Below, piece after piece: positions 8,666 to 17,280 of a DNA stretch of 64,000 nucleotides (within the stretch, counting starts at the first letter, position 1; each line of letters starts with the position of its first letter). The notes under the pieces are model-generated. The model saw nothing but the letters and a program-made list of their open reading frames with translations, had not been told where the DNA came from and searched no databases. The translations under genes and the position numbers were made by a program. Source of the stretch: Steroidobacteraceae bacterium (GTDB taxonomy: Bacteria > Pseudomonadota > Gammaproteobacteria > Steroidobacterales > Steroidobacteraceae). Where the stretch lies: positions 216,720-280,719 of the forward strand of contig JANWJS010000020.1 in NCBI GenBank assembly GCA_025451845.1. Direction: 5' to 3'.

Positions 8666-9550
8666 ATGACGACGCGGCCTCGCAAACTGGGAATCGCGCT
8701 CATCGCACTGGCGCTCGCCTACGCGTCACTGGATGGCCCTTCCGCGGCTTACGCCGCGCCGGCGCCAGCTTCAATGCGCACAGTAACTCTCGGGGACTCG
8801 CGTGCGGATGCGCTGTGGTCGATTTACGAACGCGTGCTCGCCCGCGCGCGCTATGTTGACCTGACGCACACCTTCGGGCCCGACACGCCGCATTGGAAGG
8901 GCTTCGGCGCGATGACGGTGCGATCCCTTTACACCATTCCCAAGGATGGCTTTCAAGTCGACCAGTACACGCACGTCGGCCAGTGGGGCACGCATGTGGA
9001 TGCGCCTTGCCATTTCCACCTGGGCCTCAAGTGCGTCGACCAGATCTCACCCAAGGACATGCTGCTGCCGCTCGTGGTGCTCGACGTGCATGAAAAGGTG
9101 GCGCGGGATCCCGACTACCGCATCAGCATGGGCGATGTGCGCTCGTGGGAGAGCCGCCATGGCCGCATTCCCGCGCATGCCTTCGTCGCGATGCGCACCG
9201 ATTGGTCGAAGCGCTGGCCCAACCAGGATGCGATGCAGAATCGCGACGCCAAGGGCGTGGGCCATTACCCGGCGTGGAGCCTGCCGGTCCTGAAATTTCT
9301 GCTGCTGCAGCGGCATGTCGCCGCGATCGGTCACGAGACGACGGATACCGACGGCGGCATCGGGGCTTCCCGCGATGATTACTCGCTGGAATCCTACGTC
9401 CTCGGCACCAACCACTATCAGATCGAGATGCTCGCGGATCTGGATGAGGTGCCGGAGGCGGGCGCGCTGGTGATGGTGACCTTTCCGAAGCCCGGTCACG
9501 GCACCGGCTTTCCGGCTCGCGTCATCGCGATCGTTCCCGCCGGGGAATGA
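8666..9550 (+). CDS. Exported cyclase-family (kynurenine formamidase-like) metal hydrolase
   Basis: A 294-residue protein with an N-terminal signal peptide (cleavage near AAYAAPAPA, residue 32), so a periplasmic location is likely. The Cyclase/KynB fold motif is plain: WGTHVDAPCHFH at about residues 108-119, which carries the metal-binding His and Asp residues, and a second GHETTDTDGG motif at about residue 223. Relatives hydrolyse N-formylkynurenine, isatin and similar amides or lactams. The substrate here is not known. It starts 13 bp after the receptor with a good GAGGAG ribosome site, consistent with handling what the receptor imports. Its export is unusual for KynB but known in isatin-hydrolase-like proteins. 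Confidence 0.88.
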   Translation: MTTRPRKLGIALIALALAYASLDGPSAAYAAPAPASMRTVTLGDSRADALWSIYERVLARARYVDLTHTFGPDTPHWKGFGAMTVRSLYTIPKDGFQVDQYTHVGQWGTHVDAPCHFHLGLKCVDQISPKDMLLPLVVLDVHEKVARDPDYRISMGDVRSWESRHGRIPAHAFVAMRTDWSKRWPNQDAMQNRDAKGVGHYPAWSLPVLKFLLLQRHVAAIGHETTDTDGGIGASRDDYSLESYVLGTNHYQIEMLADLDEVPEAGALVMVTFPKPGHGTGFPARVIAIVPAGE

Positions 9551-9551
9551 C

Positions 9552-9953
9552 ATGGGCGCGCAACGCGATCCCATCGAATACGCCGACGCCTCGGCCGAGG
9601 TGCGCGCGGTGTACGACGACATCATGGCGACCCGCCGTGTCGACTGGGTCAACAACTTCTGGAAGGTTCTCGCCCACGATCCGCCGACCCTGCGGCGCCT
9701 ATGGGGCAACCTCAGGGAGGTCATGGCGCCCGGCGCGCTCGATCCGCTCACCAAGGAGCTGCTGTATCTCGCGGTGAGCGTCACCAACGGCTGCCGCTAC
9801 TGCATCGCCTCCCATGGCGCCAGCGCGCGCAACAAAGGCATGACCGAGCAGCAGCTCTCCGAGCTGATGGCCGTCATCGGGCTGGCCAATGAGACCAACC
9901 GACTCGCAACCGGCTATGACGTTCCGGTGGATGCGAGATTCACCGCAAGCTGA
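9552..9953 (+). CDS. Carboxymuconolactone decarboxylase/AhpD-family protein
   Basis: A 133-residue all-helical protein with the AhpD-type redox motif CRYCIASH at about residue 81, the CxxC plus downstream His seen in alkylhydroperoxidase-like proteins. It could protect against peroxide formed in the pathway or act as a decarboxylase-like enzyme; the CxxC favours a thiol-redox role. The start is one base after the stop of the cyclase gene, so the two are translationally linked. Confidence 0.88.
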   Translation: MGAQRDPIEYADASAEVRAVYDDIMATRRVDWVNNFWKVLAHDPPTLRRLWGNLREVMAPGALDPLTKELLYLAVSVTNGCRYCIASHGASARNKGMTEQQLSELMAVIGLANETNRLATGYDVPVDARFTAS

Positions 9954-9967
9954 CTCAGGAAACCGCC

Positions 9968-10348
9968 ATGACACCGAGTACCGGGACACTCGTTCGCCAC
10001 TATCGCTGGGAGGACATGCCCGCCGAGCCGCTGAAGAAAGGGCTCAGCCGCAAGCTGATCACCGGCGAGCGCATGATGATCGCGCACGTGTATTTCAAGA
10101 GCGGTGAGGAAGTCCCGCGCCATTCGCACGATAACGAGCAGCTGACCTACATCCTGAGCGGGGCGCTGCACTTCTGGTTCGGTGCTGAGGGCGAGCAGGA
10201 AATCACCGTACGGGCGGGCGAGGTGGTGGTGATCCCCTCCCACGTGCCGCATCGGGCGGTGGCCCTCGAAGACACCTTGGACGTCGACGTGTTCTGTCCG
10301 CCACGTCAGGACTGGCTGTCCGGCACAGACGCCTATCTACGAGGCTGA
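9968..10348 (+). CDS. Single-domain cupin protein
   Basis: A 126-residue cupin. Cupin motif 1 is PRHSHDNEQLTYILSG (metal ligands His, His, Glu) and motif 2 ends in IPSHVPHRA (fourth-ligand His). The motif says a divalent-metal beta-barrel but not the reaction; it could be a dioxygenase, an isomerase or a sensor. It lies 14 bp after the AhpD-like gene and directly abuts the aminotransferase gene. Confidence 0.88.
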   Translation: MTPSTGTLVRHYRWEDMPAEPLKKGLSRKLITGERMMIAHVYFKSGEEVPRHSHDNEQLTYILSGALHFWFGAEGEQEITVRAGEVVVIPSHVPHRAVALEDTLDVDVFCPPRQDWLSGTDAYLRG

Positions 10349-11413
10349 ATGGACGCGTACGACACCGATCCGGGAGTCGCCGCGGCGGTTGCAAGCTTCA
10401 ATCTGCCGGAGCACCTGGGCTTCGGACAGATCAACGCGCCGGTGATGTTCGACGCCGAGTGGCGTAACGGGGAGTGGCAGCGGGGGCGTCTGCTGCCCTA
10501 TGGTCCGATCGAGGTGTGGCCGGGCTCACGCGCGCTGCAATATGCCGAGCTGGTCTTCGAGGGACTCAAGGCGTACCGGGTCGGACGCAGCCGGCCCAAT
10601 CTCTTTCGTGCCGAGGCGAACTGCAGGCGGATGATCCGCTCGGCAACGCGCCTGTCCATGCCTGCGGTACCCGAGGCGCTTTTCTTCCAGGGCATTGGCG
10701 CGGTCGTGCGCGCGTGCAGCGACATCATGCCGACGCAATCGGGACGCTCGCTCTATCTGCGGCCGTTCATCTTCGGCAGCGAGAGCGGCTACATGCTGCG
10801 CAATTCGCGCACTTTCCGCTTCATGGTCATCGCGAATCCCGTCGAGCCCTACGCCTCGGGTGCGATGGAGGTTGCGATCGAGCGCGCGGATGTGCGCGCG
10901 GCGGCTGGTGGCCTCGGCGAGGCGAAGGCGTCCGCCAACTACGCTGCTTCCCTACGTGCTTCCACTGCGGCTGTAGTCTCTGGACGGACGATTGCCCTGT
11001 GGCTGGATGGCGCCGAGCACCGCTACCTGCAGGAGCTCTCGGGAATGAACATCTTTACCGTGCTCGATGGAGAGCTGCATACGCCGGAGCTCGACGGCGC
11101 CATCCTGCCCGGGATTACGCGCGACTCGCTGCTGACGCTGGCCAGGAGCCTCGGTTACAAAGCGCACGAGCGCCGGATACCCCTCGATGAGGTGCTCGAA
11201 GGCATCGACAGCGGGCGCTGCAGCGAGCTCTTCGCCTGCGGTACGGCCGCGGTCGTCAGCCCGGTCGCCCTGCTGGCGGAAGGCGACGGGCGCGAATACA
11301 GGCTGCAGAAGACCGATGCGGTCGCGAAGCATCTGCGCGAGTCGCTGCTGGCGATCCAGGAGCGGCGGGCTCCCGATCCCCTCGGCTGGACGCAAGAGCT
11401 GACATTCGCCTGA
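10349..11413 (+). CDS. Class IV aminotransferase, branched-chain (IlvE type II-like)
   Basis: A 354-residue PLP enzyme of fold type IV. The Schiff-base lysine is in GEAKASANYAASL (about residue 193). Other branched-chain aminotransferase features are LQYAELVFEGLKAYR, LYLRPFIFGSE, the cofactor loop QELSGMNIFTV and LPGITRDSLL. The family swaps amino groups between Leu/Ile/Val (or related amino acids) and 2-oxoglutarate. Its place behind the cupin (ATG one base after the cupin stop) and before an amino-acid permease suggests degradation of an imported amino acid rather than housekeeping synthesis. Whether another ilvE exists is outside the window. Confidence 0.9.
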   Translation: MDAYDTDPGVAAAVASFNLPEHLGFGQINAPVMFDAEWRNGEWQRGRLLPYGPIEVWPGSRALQYAELVFEGLKAYRVGRSRPNLFRAEANCRRMIRSATRLSMPAVPEALFFQGIGAVVRACSDIMPTQSGRSLYLRPFIFGSESGYMLRNSRTFRFMVIANPVEPYASGAMEVAIERADVRAAAGGLGEAKASANYAASLRASTAAVVSGRTIALWLDGAEHRYLQELSGMNIFTVLDGELHTPELDGAILPGITRDSLLTLARSLGYKAHERRIPLDEVLEGIDSGRCSELFACGTAAVVSPVALLAEGDGREYRLQKTDAVAKHLRESLLAIQERRAPDPLGWTQELTFA

Positions 11414-11436
11414 CCAGGCGCGCCGGGGCCGAAATC

Positions 11437-12411
11437 ATGAGCTACGCGATCGTACTTCGAGAGACCGGTGGTCCGGAAAAGCTGCGCTACGAGCAGGTGG
11501 ACGTCCCCGATCCCGGGCCCGGCGAGCTGCAAATCCGCCACACGGCCATCGGCGTCAACTTCCATGACACTTACGTGCGCTCCGGCCTCTACGACACGCT
11601 GCAGCTACCGGGTATCCCCGGTCTGGAAGCGGCCGCCGTGGTCGAGAAACTGGGCGCCGGAGTGCGTGGATTCGCAGTCGGCGAGCGGATCGCCTACATC
11701 GACGAGTCGTACGGAGCGTATTCGCAGAGGCGCCTCCTTCCGGCTCTGCTCGCGCTGCGCCTGCCGGACGGCGTCTCGGATGAAGCCGCCGCAAGTCTCA
11801 CCATCAAGGGCTTCACCGCATGCATGCTGCTGCGCAAGGTCCACGCCGTGCGCGCGGGCGAGACGCTGTTGATCCATGCCGCTGCGGGCGGAGTAGGGCA
11901 GCCTCTGGTCAGGTGGGCCAAGCATCTGGGGGCGACGGTCATCGCGACCGTGGGCTCCGAGGAGAAGGCCCAGATCGCACGCGAATGCGGAGCTGACCAC
12001 GTCATCCTGTATCGCCGCGAAAGCTTCGTCGACCGCGTCGCCCAGATCACGGGCGGCCAGGGAGTGGGGGTCGCGTATGACTCCGTGGGCGCGGACACCT
12101 TCTCAGGATCGCTGGACTGCCTGGACTACCAGGGGACGCTGGTCAACTTCGGACAATCCTCCGGCCCGGTGCCGCCGTTCGCCGTCTCGCGGCTGGCGGC
12201 GAAGTCGAACGCGATCGTGCGACCCATGCTGTTCCACTACATCCGCGGCCGGGCCGCGCTCGAGGCAGTATTCTCCGAAAGCGTCGAGGCGATCGAGAAA
12301 GGCATCATTCGCCCGCAGATTGGACTGCGCGTGCCGCTGTCCGGCGCCGCGGAAGCACACGTGCGGCTGGAGTCGCGGTCCACGACGGGGCAGATAGTGC
12401 TCGTGCCGTGA
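11437..12411 (+). CDS. Zinc-independent quinone oxidoreductase (MDR superfamily)
   Basis: A 324-residue medium-chain dehydrogenase/reductase of the quinone oxidoreductase type. The N-terminal GroES-like domain has GVNFHDTYVRSGLY, and the NADPH-binding Rossmann motif is HAAAGGVGQ at about residues 146-154. The zinc-ligand cysteines of alcohol dehydrogenases are absent. The family reduces quinones or enones with NADPH. It is the sixth gene of the run starting with the TonB receptor and overlaps the following permease by 4 bp. Confidence 0.9.
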   Translation: MSYAIVLRETGGPEKLRYEQVDVPDPGPGELQIRHTAIGVNFHDTYVRSGLYDTLQLPGIPGLEAAAVVEKLGAGVRGFAVGERIAYIDESYGAYSQRRLLPALLALRLPDGVSDEAAASLTIKGFTACMLLRKVHAVRAGETLLIHAAAGGVGQPLVRWAKHLGATVIATVGSEEKAQIARECGADHVILYRRESFVDRVAQITGGQGVGVAYDSVGADTFSGSLDCLDYQGTLVNFGQSSGPVPPFAVSRLAAKSNAIVRPMLFHYIRGRAALEAVFSESVEAIEKGIIRPQIGLRVPLSGAAEAHVRLESRSTTGQIVLVP

Positions 12412-13874
12412 GTGTCGAGCGGCACGTGGCGCAAACAGTTCCGGCCGCACCACCCGCCCCCGGGCGGGACGACAGCTCTCTCGGCTCGCCGCCGGAGCTC
12501 AAGCGGACGCTCTCGGTGGTCGGCCTGACCGCCTTCGGAATCGGCTCCATCATCGGGACGGGGATCTTCGTGCTGACAGGCACCGCCGCGGCCAATCAGG
12601 CCGGCCCCGCTTTGGTACTGTCGTTCGTGCTTGCCGGCTGCGGCTGCGCGCTCACGGCACTCTGCTACGCGGAGCTCGCTGCGATGATCCCTGTGTCGGG
12701 AAGCGCGTACTCCTACGCGCACGCGGCGTTCGGCGAGATCATTGCCTGGTTCATCGGCTGGAACCTCGTCCTGGAGTACACCTTCTCGGTCGCGACCGTC
12801 TCGGTGGGTTGGTCGGGCTACGTCGCGAGTCTGTTGGCGCAGTTCGGCCTGCATTTGCCGCCTGCGCTCGCGCAGGCGCCCTTCGATCGCGGCATCGGCG
12901 CTTTTGCCATCGTGACCACGGGCGCCTGGTTGAACGTTCCGGCGGTGCTCATCGTCGCTGCGATCGCCGCCCTATGCTACGTCGGCATCCGCGAGTCCTC
13001 CGGTACGAACACCATCATCGTCGCCCTCAAAATCGCGGTGATCGTGCTCTTCATTCTCGCCGGGGTGAGCTACATCCATCCCGTCCATTGGCACCCGTTC
13101 ATCCCGCCGAATTCCGGGCATTTCGGGCATTTCGGCTGGAGCGGTGTCGTCGCCGGCGCGGGCGTGATCGTCTTCTCCTACATCGGATTCGATACGATCT
13201 CGACCTGCGCGCAGGAGGCGAAGCGTCCCGATCGCGATCTGCCGCTCAGCATTCTCGCCAGTCTCGGAATCTGCTCCGTGCTGTACATGGCCACCGTCGT
13301 GGTGCTAACCGGCATGGTTTCATACCGGGACTTGAATGTCGCGGCGCCCGTGGCGCTGGCGCTCGACCGCTACTCCGGGCTGCGCTGGCTCGGCGTGCCC
13401 GTGAAGCTCGGCGCGATCCTGGGCATGACCTCGACCATGCTGGTCATGACCATCGGGCAGGCGCGGATCTTCATGAGGATGGGCGCCGACGGGCTGTTGC
13501 CGCCGTGGTTCTCCCGCATTCATCCCAGATTCAAGACGCCCGCGAACGGGACTTGGGTGACTGGTCTCGGGGCCGCGATCATCGGCGGCCTGTTCCCTGT
13601 CAGAATTCTCGGCGAGCTGGTGTCGATCGGCACGCTGCTCGCCTTCATCACCGTCTGCGTCGGCGTCCTCTACCTGCGTCGGAAGCAGCCGGACCTGCCG
13701 CGTCCCTTCAGGGTCCCGTGGCCCAAGTTCACCTGCATCGGTGGCGCACTGGCCTGCGCGGGCATGATCCTGGCCCTCCCGCGCGACACCTGGATCCGTC
13801 TCATCGTCTGGACGGCGATCGGCTTCCTGATCTACGGCTTCTACGGCCGCCGCCATTCAGCCCGAATCCGCTGA
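12408..13874 (+). CDS. APC-superfamily amino-acid permease (cationic amino-acid transporter type)
   Basis: A 488-residue inner-membrane transporter with about 12 hydrophobic segments. It starts at a GTG that overlaps the stop of the oxidoreductase gene (GTGA). The first helix carries the APC hallmark GIGSIIGTGIFVLTG, helix 2 GPALVLSFVLAG, and the CAT-type motif FSYIGFDTISTCAQEAK lies at about residue 260. Such carriers import amino acids, often cationic ones. It ends the presumed operon and fits import of the amino acid that the aminotransferase acts on. Confidence 0.92.
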   Translation: MSVERHVAQTVPAAPPAPGRDDSSLGSPPELKRTLSVVGLTAFGIGSIIGTGIFVLTGTAAANQAGPALVLSFVLAGCGCALTALCYAELAAMIPVSGSAYSYAHAAFGEIIAWFIGWNLVLEYTFSVATVSVGWSGYVASLLAQFGLHLPPALAQAPFDRGIGAFAIVTTGAWLNVPAVLIVAAIAALCYVGIRESSGTNTIIVALKIAVIVLFILAGVSYIHPVHWHPFIPPNSGHFGHFGWSGVVAGAGVIVFSYIGFDTISTCAQEAKRPDRDLPLSILASLGICSVLYMATVVVLTGMVSYRDLNVAAPVALALDRYSGLRWLGVPVKLGAILGMTSTMLVMTIGQARIFMRMGADGLLPPWFSRIHPRFKTPANGTWVTGLGAAIIGGLFPVRILGELVSIGTLLAFITVCVGVLYLRRKQPDLPRPFRVPWPKFTCIGGALACAGMILALPRDTWIRLIVWTAIGFLIYGFYGRRHSARIR

Positions 13875-13897
13875 CCCGAGACCCGCAATCGAAGCTC

Positions 13898-13980
13898 GCG
13901 ACGTGCGAAAGCAAATAATGAAGCGGGCCAGGGCCGCTCCCTGGCCCGCGAGATGAATCCTGTCACTGGGCTGGCCCGCG
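13898..13980. repeat. REP-like dispersed repeat family B, copy 1
   Basis: Shares GCGACGTGCGAAAGCAAAT, a long GC-rich hairpin, GATG.GAATCC.GTCAC and GGCTGGC with the copy at 34532-34640. The hairpin here is GCGGGCCAGGG, loop CCGCT, CCCTGGCCCGC: an 11-bp perfect stem. It lies in the 3' flank of the permease gene. Confidence 0.75.
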
Positions 13981-14021
13981 CAAAGCGGCAGGATTGCCGC
14001 ACTTTGCGCCAGCAGGGACGC

Positions 14022-14053
14022 AGAAAAAAAAGAACCCCGCCAGGGAGGCGGGG
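14022..14053 (-). terminator. Rho-independent terminator (minus strand)
   Basis: On the minus strand the stem CCCCGCC/GGCGGGG (loop of 5) is followed by TTCTTTTTTTT. It stands about 50 bp beyond the 3' end of the predicted SRP RNA and is its likely terminator; it may also help stop transcription from the permease side. Confidence 0.8.
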
Positions 14054-14104
14054 TGGTCTATCGGTCGCTTGCTTGTGTGGAGGAGTGTCGTTTTTTTTCT
14101 TCAA

Positions 14105-14248
14105 GGGACACAGTGCTGGAAGTGCGCTATCCCGCGCTTAATCCGGCCCGTGCTTTCTTCGTATGCGTCTAGCTGCTTCCTTCCGGACCGCTTATCGGCC
14201 CTTCGTGATGGGATACAAGCAACGCGCGTGCCAGCGCGTCTGTGACCC
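14105..14248 (-). ncRNA. ffs: Signal recognition particle (4.5S) RNA, probable
   Basis: The minus strand contains GGTCCGGAAGGAAGCAGC, the highly conserved apical loop of bacterial SRP RNA (GGAA tetraloop closed by UCC/GGA, then AGCAGC). The flanks fold into the expected long rod: 5' GGGTCACAG pairs with 3' CTGTGTCCC (one mismatch), GCTGG with CCAGC, GCGC with GCGC and TATCCC with GGGATA. This gives about 144 nt, longer than the 114 nt of E. coli. The 5' side of the symmetric loop reads GCGG rather than the common CAGG. A TCATAT -10-like box lies just upstream on the minus strand. SRP RNA works with Ffh in membrane targeting of nascent proteins. The ends are inferred from pairing. Confidence 0.72.
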
Positions 14249-14486
14249 GCTCCGATATGACATGTTGCAACTGCGACGCGGTTCAATTGTGACGTAGTGC
14301 GCGTTGTGAGAAGTTATCGGCCCTCCGGACAGACGCCAGCCGCTACCCGATTGGAGCCCGAAAAGGGCAAAGATCGCGCCGATGTCAAATTCCTCGACAC
14401 TCGGGCGGCCGCGGCGGCGCCCCGCCCGGACGGTCAACCTGCAAGTTATTGAAATTATAGTGCTTCCTTTACGGGACAATGTGTAA

Positions 14487-16616
14487 ATGAACTCGACACA
14501 GGGGCCGCGCGCCTCGCGGAACTGGGGCTGGCTGTGGGCGGTGCTGCTGTTGCCGCTCGCCATCGCGCGCGCGCCGGCGGGGGATATGGCGCTGCCCTAT
14601 CCCCCGCAACTGCAGCGCGACGTGAGTTTCTGGGTGCGTGTCTACACTCAGATCGATACCAACTCCGGCTTTCTGCACGATCAATACAATCTCGCCGTCG
14701 TCTACGACACGGTGCACTTCCCGCCGGACAGCTCGCGGCGGGCGCGCGAGCGGATCGTGAACGGCGCTCGCGACCACTACGCCGCGGAGCTGCGCCGGAT
14801 CGCCTCGGGCAAGGGGCCGCTGTCGTCCGAAGACGAGCGCATCAAGGCACTCTGGGGCGCGGCGGGCACGCCCGAGCGGCTGCTCGAGGCAACGGACGAC
14901 ATCCGCTTTCAGCTCGGCCAGTCGAACCGCTTCAAGGAGGGCCTGATCCGCTCCGGCGCCTGGCAGCAGGACATCGCGCGTGCCCTGCGGGACGAAGGGC
15001 TGCCTCCCGAGCTCGCCGCCCTGCCGCTCGTCGAGTCCTCCTACAATTCGCGCGCTTACTCGAAGGTCGGCGCCGCGGGGCTCTGGCAGTTCATGCCCTC
15101 GACCGGGCGACGCTTCATGCGGATCGATCGTGCGGTGGATAACCGCATGGACCCGTTCGCCGCTACCGATGCCGCGGCCCAACTGCTCGCCTACAACCAC
15201 CGCATCCTCGGTACCTGGCCGCTGGCGCTGACCGCCTATAACCATGGGGTGGCGGGCGTGCGCCGCGCCGTGGAGACGCTCGGCACGACGGATATCGTCA
15301 CGATAGTACGGAACTATCAGAGCCGCACGTTCGGCTTCGCCTCGCGCAACTTCTACGTCTCATTTCTCGCGGCCCTGAAGATCGACCGTGATCCGCAGAA
15401 GTACTTCGGCGCGATCACGCCGCTCCGGGAGGAGCGCTTCCGCGAAGTGAGGGTACCGGCGTACGTCGGTATCGGACCGCTCGAGCGGGCGCTGGACATC
15501 GACAGCGAGACGCTGCACGACCTCAATCCCGCTCTGCGGCCCGCCGTCTGGCGGGGCAGGCGTGCGGTTCCACGGGGGTATCACTTGCGGCTGCCGCTCG
15601 ACACCCCGATGCTGACCGCCGCAGTGCTGGCGAAACGACTGGGCTCCCAGACGCAGACGCTGCTGGCGAGTGCTGCCGCGTCTCGCGCGGCGAGCGGCCG
15701 ATCCCGGCTGGCGACGACCGGTGCGCGCCTCGTGGCTGCGGTCATGAACCCCGCGCATGCGGCCACCGCGGCGCCGGCCGTCGCATCGGCAACGCCAGTC
15801 GTTGCTTCGGCGATGCCGCCTTATTACTCGCGGGTCGCGCTTGCTTCCTCTTCGGCCATGTCTACCACCACTCCCGCGGGCTTGGCTTCCGCCCCCACGA
15901 ACCGTTCCGAGGGTAATGCTTTGCCGGAGGGCGCGCCCCAATTCGGCATCGGCAGCCAGCGCCTGCTCGACTTCCACCACCGCATCGATGGCGCGGTGCC
16001 CGATACAGGCGGCGAACCTGACTCTACGCTCATGACCCCGGCGCGACCCGGTGCCATCCCGGCCGGCTCCGACGATGCCGCCGGCGATGATGAAGGCGAG
16101 CAGCCGGTATCCGCCGCTCAAGCGGATGAGGTGAGCCCGTCCCTGGGGCCGACCGACGGCTCCACGCAGAGCGCCGATCCCACCGACTATTCCGTCGGGC
16201 ACAATGGAACCATTGAAGTCGCGGCGGCGGAGACCCTGGGACACTACGCGGACTGGCTCGGCCTCCGGGCCGCCGACTTGCGGCGCATCAACCATATGAG
16301 GTTCGGCCGGCCCGTGATCGTCGGGCACCGCATCCGCCTCGACTTCCGCCGCGTGCCGCCGGGCGAGTTCGAGGCGCGGCGCCGCGAGTATCACCAGGCG
16401 CTGGAAGCGAGCTACTTCGCGGCGCACCGTATCGTGGGGACCGAGCAGTACGTCGCCGAGCGCGGTGATTCGTTGTGGACTCTGACGCGGCGCTTCGCGC
16501 AATTGCCGCTGTGGCTGCTGCGTGAGTACAACCCGGATACCGATTTCGCGGACCTTCGTCCGGGCACGCAATTGGTCGTGCCGCGCATCGAAGAGGTGTC
16601 CGCGAGCGCCGACTGA
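14487..16616 (+). CDS. mltD: Membrane-bound lytic murein transglycosylase, MltD type, with LysM domains
   Basis: A 709-residue protein with an N-terminal signal/anchor segment (WLWAVLLLPLAIARAPAG). The SLT catalytic domain covers about residues 160-300; the catalytic Glu is in PLVESSYNSRAYSKVGAAG (about residue 183), followed by LWQFMPSTGR and LTAYNHGVAGV. A long low-complexity Ala/Pro/Ser stretch (about 385-560) leads to two LysM-like peptidoglycan-binding repeats (about 570-625 and 650-705, the latter with RGDSLWTLTRRF). The enzyme cleaves the glycan strand to 1,6-anhydromuropeptides, the substrates of AmpD, also encoded here. It is followed by an L,D-transpeptidase gene. An ATG at 14487 starts the signal peptide directly. 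Confidence 0.92.
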   Translation: MNSTQGPRASRNWGWLWAVLLLPLAIARAPAGDMALPYPPQLQRDVSFWVRVYTQIDTNSGFLHDQYNLAVVYDTVHFPPDSSRRARERIVNGARDHYAAELRRIASGKGPLSSEDERIKALWGAAGTPERLLEATDDIRFQLGQSNRFKEGLIRSGAWQQDIARALRDEGLPPELAALPLVESSYNSRAYSKVGAAGLWQFMPSTGRRFMRIDRAVDNRMDPFAATDAAAQLLAYNHRILGTWPLALTAYNHGVAGVRRAVETLGTTDIVTIVRNYQSRTFGFASRNFYVSFLAALKIDRDPQKYFGAITPLREERFREVRVPAYVGIGPLERALDIDSETLHDLNPALRPAVWRGRRAVPRGYHLRLPLDTPMLTAAVLAKRLGSQTQTLLASAAASRAASGRSRLATTGARLVAAVMNPAHAATAAPAVASATPVVASAMPPYYSRVALASSSAMSTTTPAGLASAPTNRSEGNALPEGAPQFGIGSQRLLDFHHRIDGAVPDTGGEPDSTLMTPARPGAIPAGSDDAAGDDEGEQPVSAAQADEVSPSLGPTDGSTQSADPTDYSVGHNGTIEVAAAETLGHYADWLGLRAADLRRINHMRFGRPVIVGHRIRLDFRRVPPGEFEARRREYHQALEASYFAAHRIVGTEQYVAERGDSLWTLTRRFAQLPLWLLREYNPDTDFADLRPGTQLVVPRIEEVSASAD

Positions 16617-16660
16617 GACTGCCAAGCTCGAAACTGCGCGGACACCCCTATAATTCAGCC

Positions 16661-17278
16661 ATGTCATTGTCGAGAGCGATTTTCGCCGCCGTCCTGCTCG
16701 GCTGCGGGCTGACGGCGGCGGGTGCGAAGACCCCCGTCGCGGCGCCGGCCACGGCGATTGCGGCGGCGTCGGTCACGGTCAGCCTGCCCACGACGATGCA
16801 ACCGGCCGCGCAGCAGGCCCCCCGCGTCACGCTGCTGCCTTCGCCCGGACTGCCGCAGGTCAATCGACTGGTCGTGAGAAAGGCGCAGCGCCGCCTCTAT
16901 CTCATGGACGGCGACAAAATCGTCCGCTCGTACAAAATAGCGCTCGGCCTCGAGCCGGTGGGGCCGAAAGAGCGCGACGGGGACTTTCGCACACCGGAAG
17001 GCTGGTACCGGCTGGCGCGCCGCAACCCGCGGAGCGATTACTTCCTGTCGATCCAGATCTCCTACCCCAACGTCCAGGACTTCCAGCGCGCACACGTGCA
17101 TCACTGGCAGACCGGCGGCTCGATCATGATCCACGGGCTGCCAAACCGCCTGAAGAACTCGCCCTGGTATTACCAGCATAATGACTGGACCGACGGCTGC
17201 ATCGCCGTCTCCGATGCTGACATGGTGGAGATCTGGCTTCTCACTCACGACGGCACGCCGATCGAAATCCTCCCGTAG
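16661..17278 (+). CDS. L,D-transpeptidase (YkuD domain)
   Basis: A 205-residue exported protein: signal peptide in residues 1-25, an Ala/Thr/Val-rich linker, then a YkuD domain from about residue 68 (VNRLVVRKAQRRLYLMDG). The catalytic pair is visible as IHGLP (His about 158) and DGCIAVSD (Cys about 180). These enzymes make 3-3 peptidoglycan cross-links or attach outer-membrane lipoproteins. It follows mltD by 44 bp and ends 2 bp before ppnN, so a cell-wall operon with mltD is likely. Confidence 0.92.
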   Translation: MSLSRAIFAAVLLGCGLTAAGAKTPVAAPATAIAAASVTVSLPTTMQPAAQQAPRVTLLPSPGLPQVNRLVVRKAQRRLYLMDGDKIVRSYKIALGLEPVGPKERDGDFRTPEGWYRLARRNPRSDYFLSIQISYPNVQDFQRAHVHHWQTGGSIMIHGLPNRLKNSPWYYQHNDWTDGCIAVSDADMVEIWLLTHDGTPIEILP

Positions 17279-17280
17279 AG

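Noticed and set aside
14081..14100. Plus-strand terminator suggested by the T-run at 14091-14098
   Set aside because: No hairpin directly precedes the T-run; the real terminator hairpin at 14035-14053 is oriented for the minus strand.
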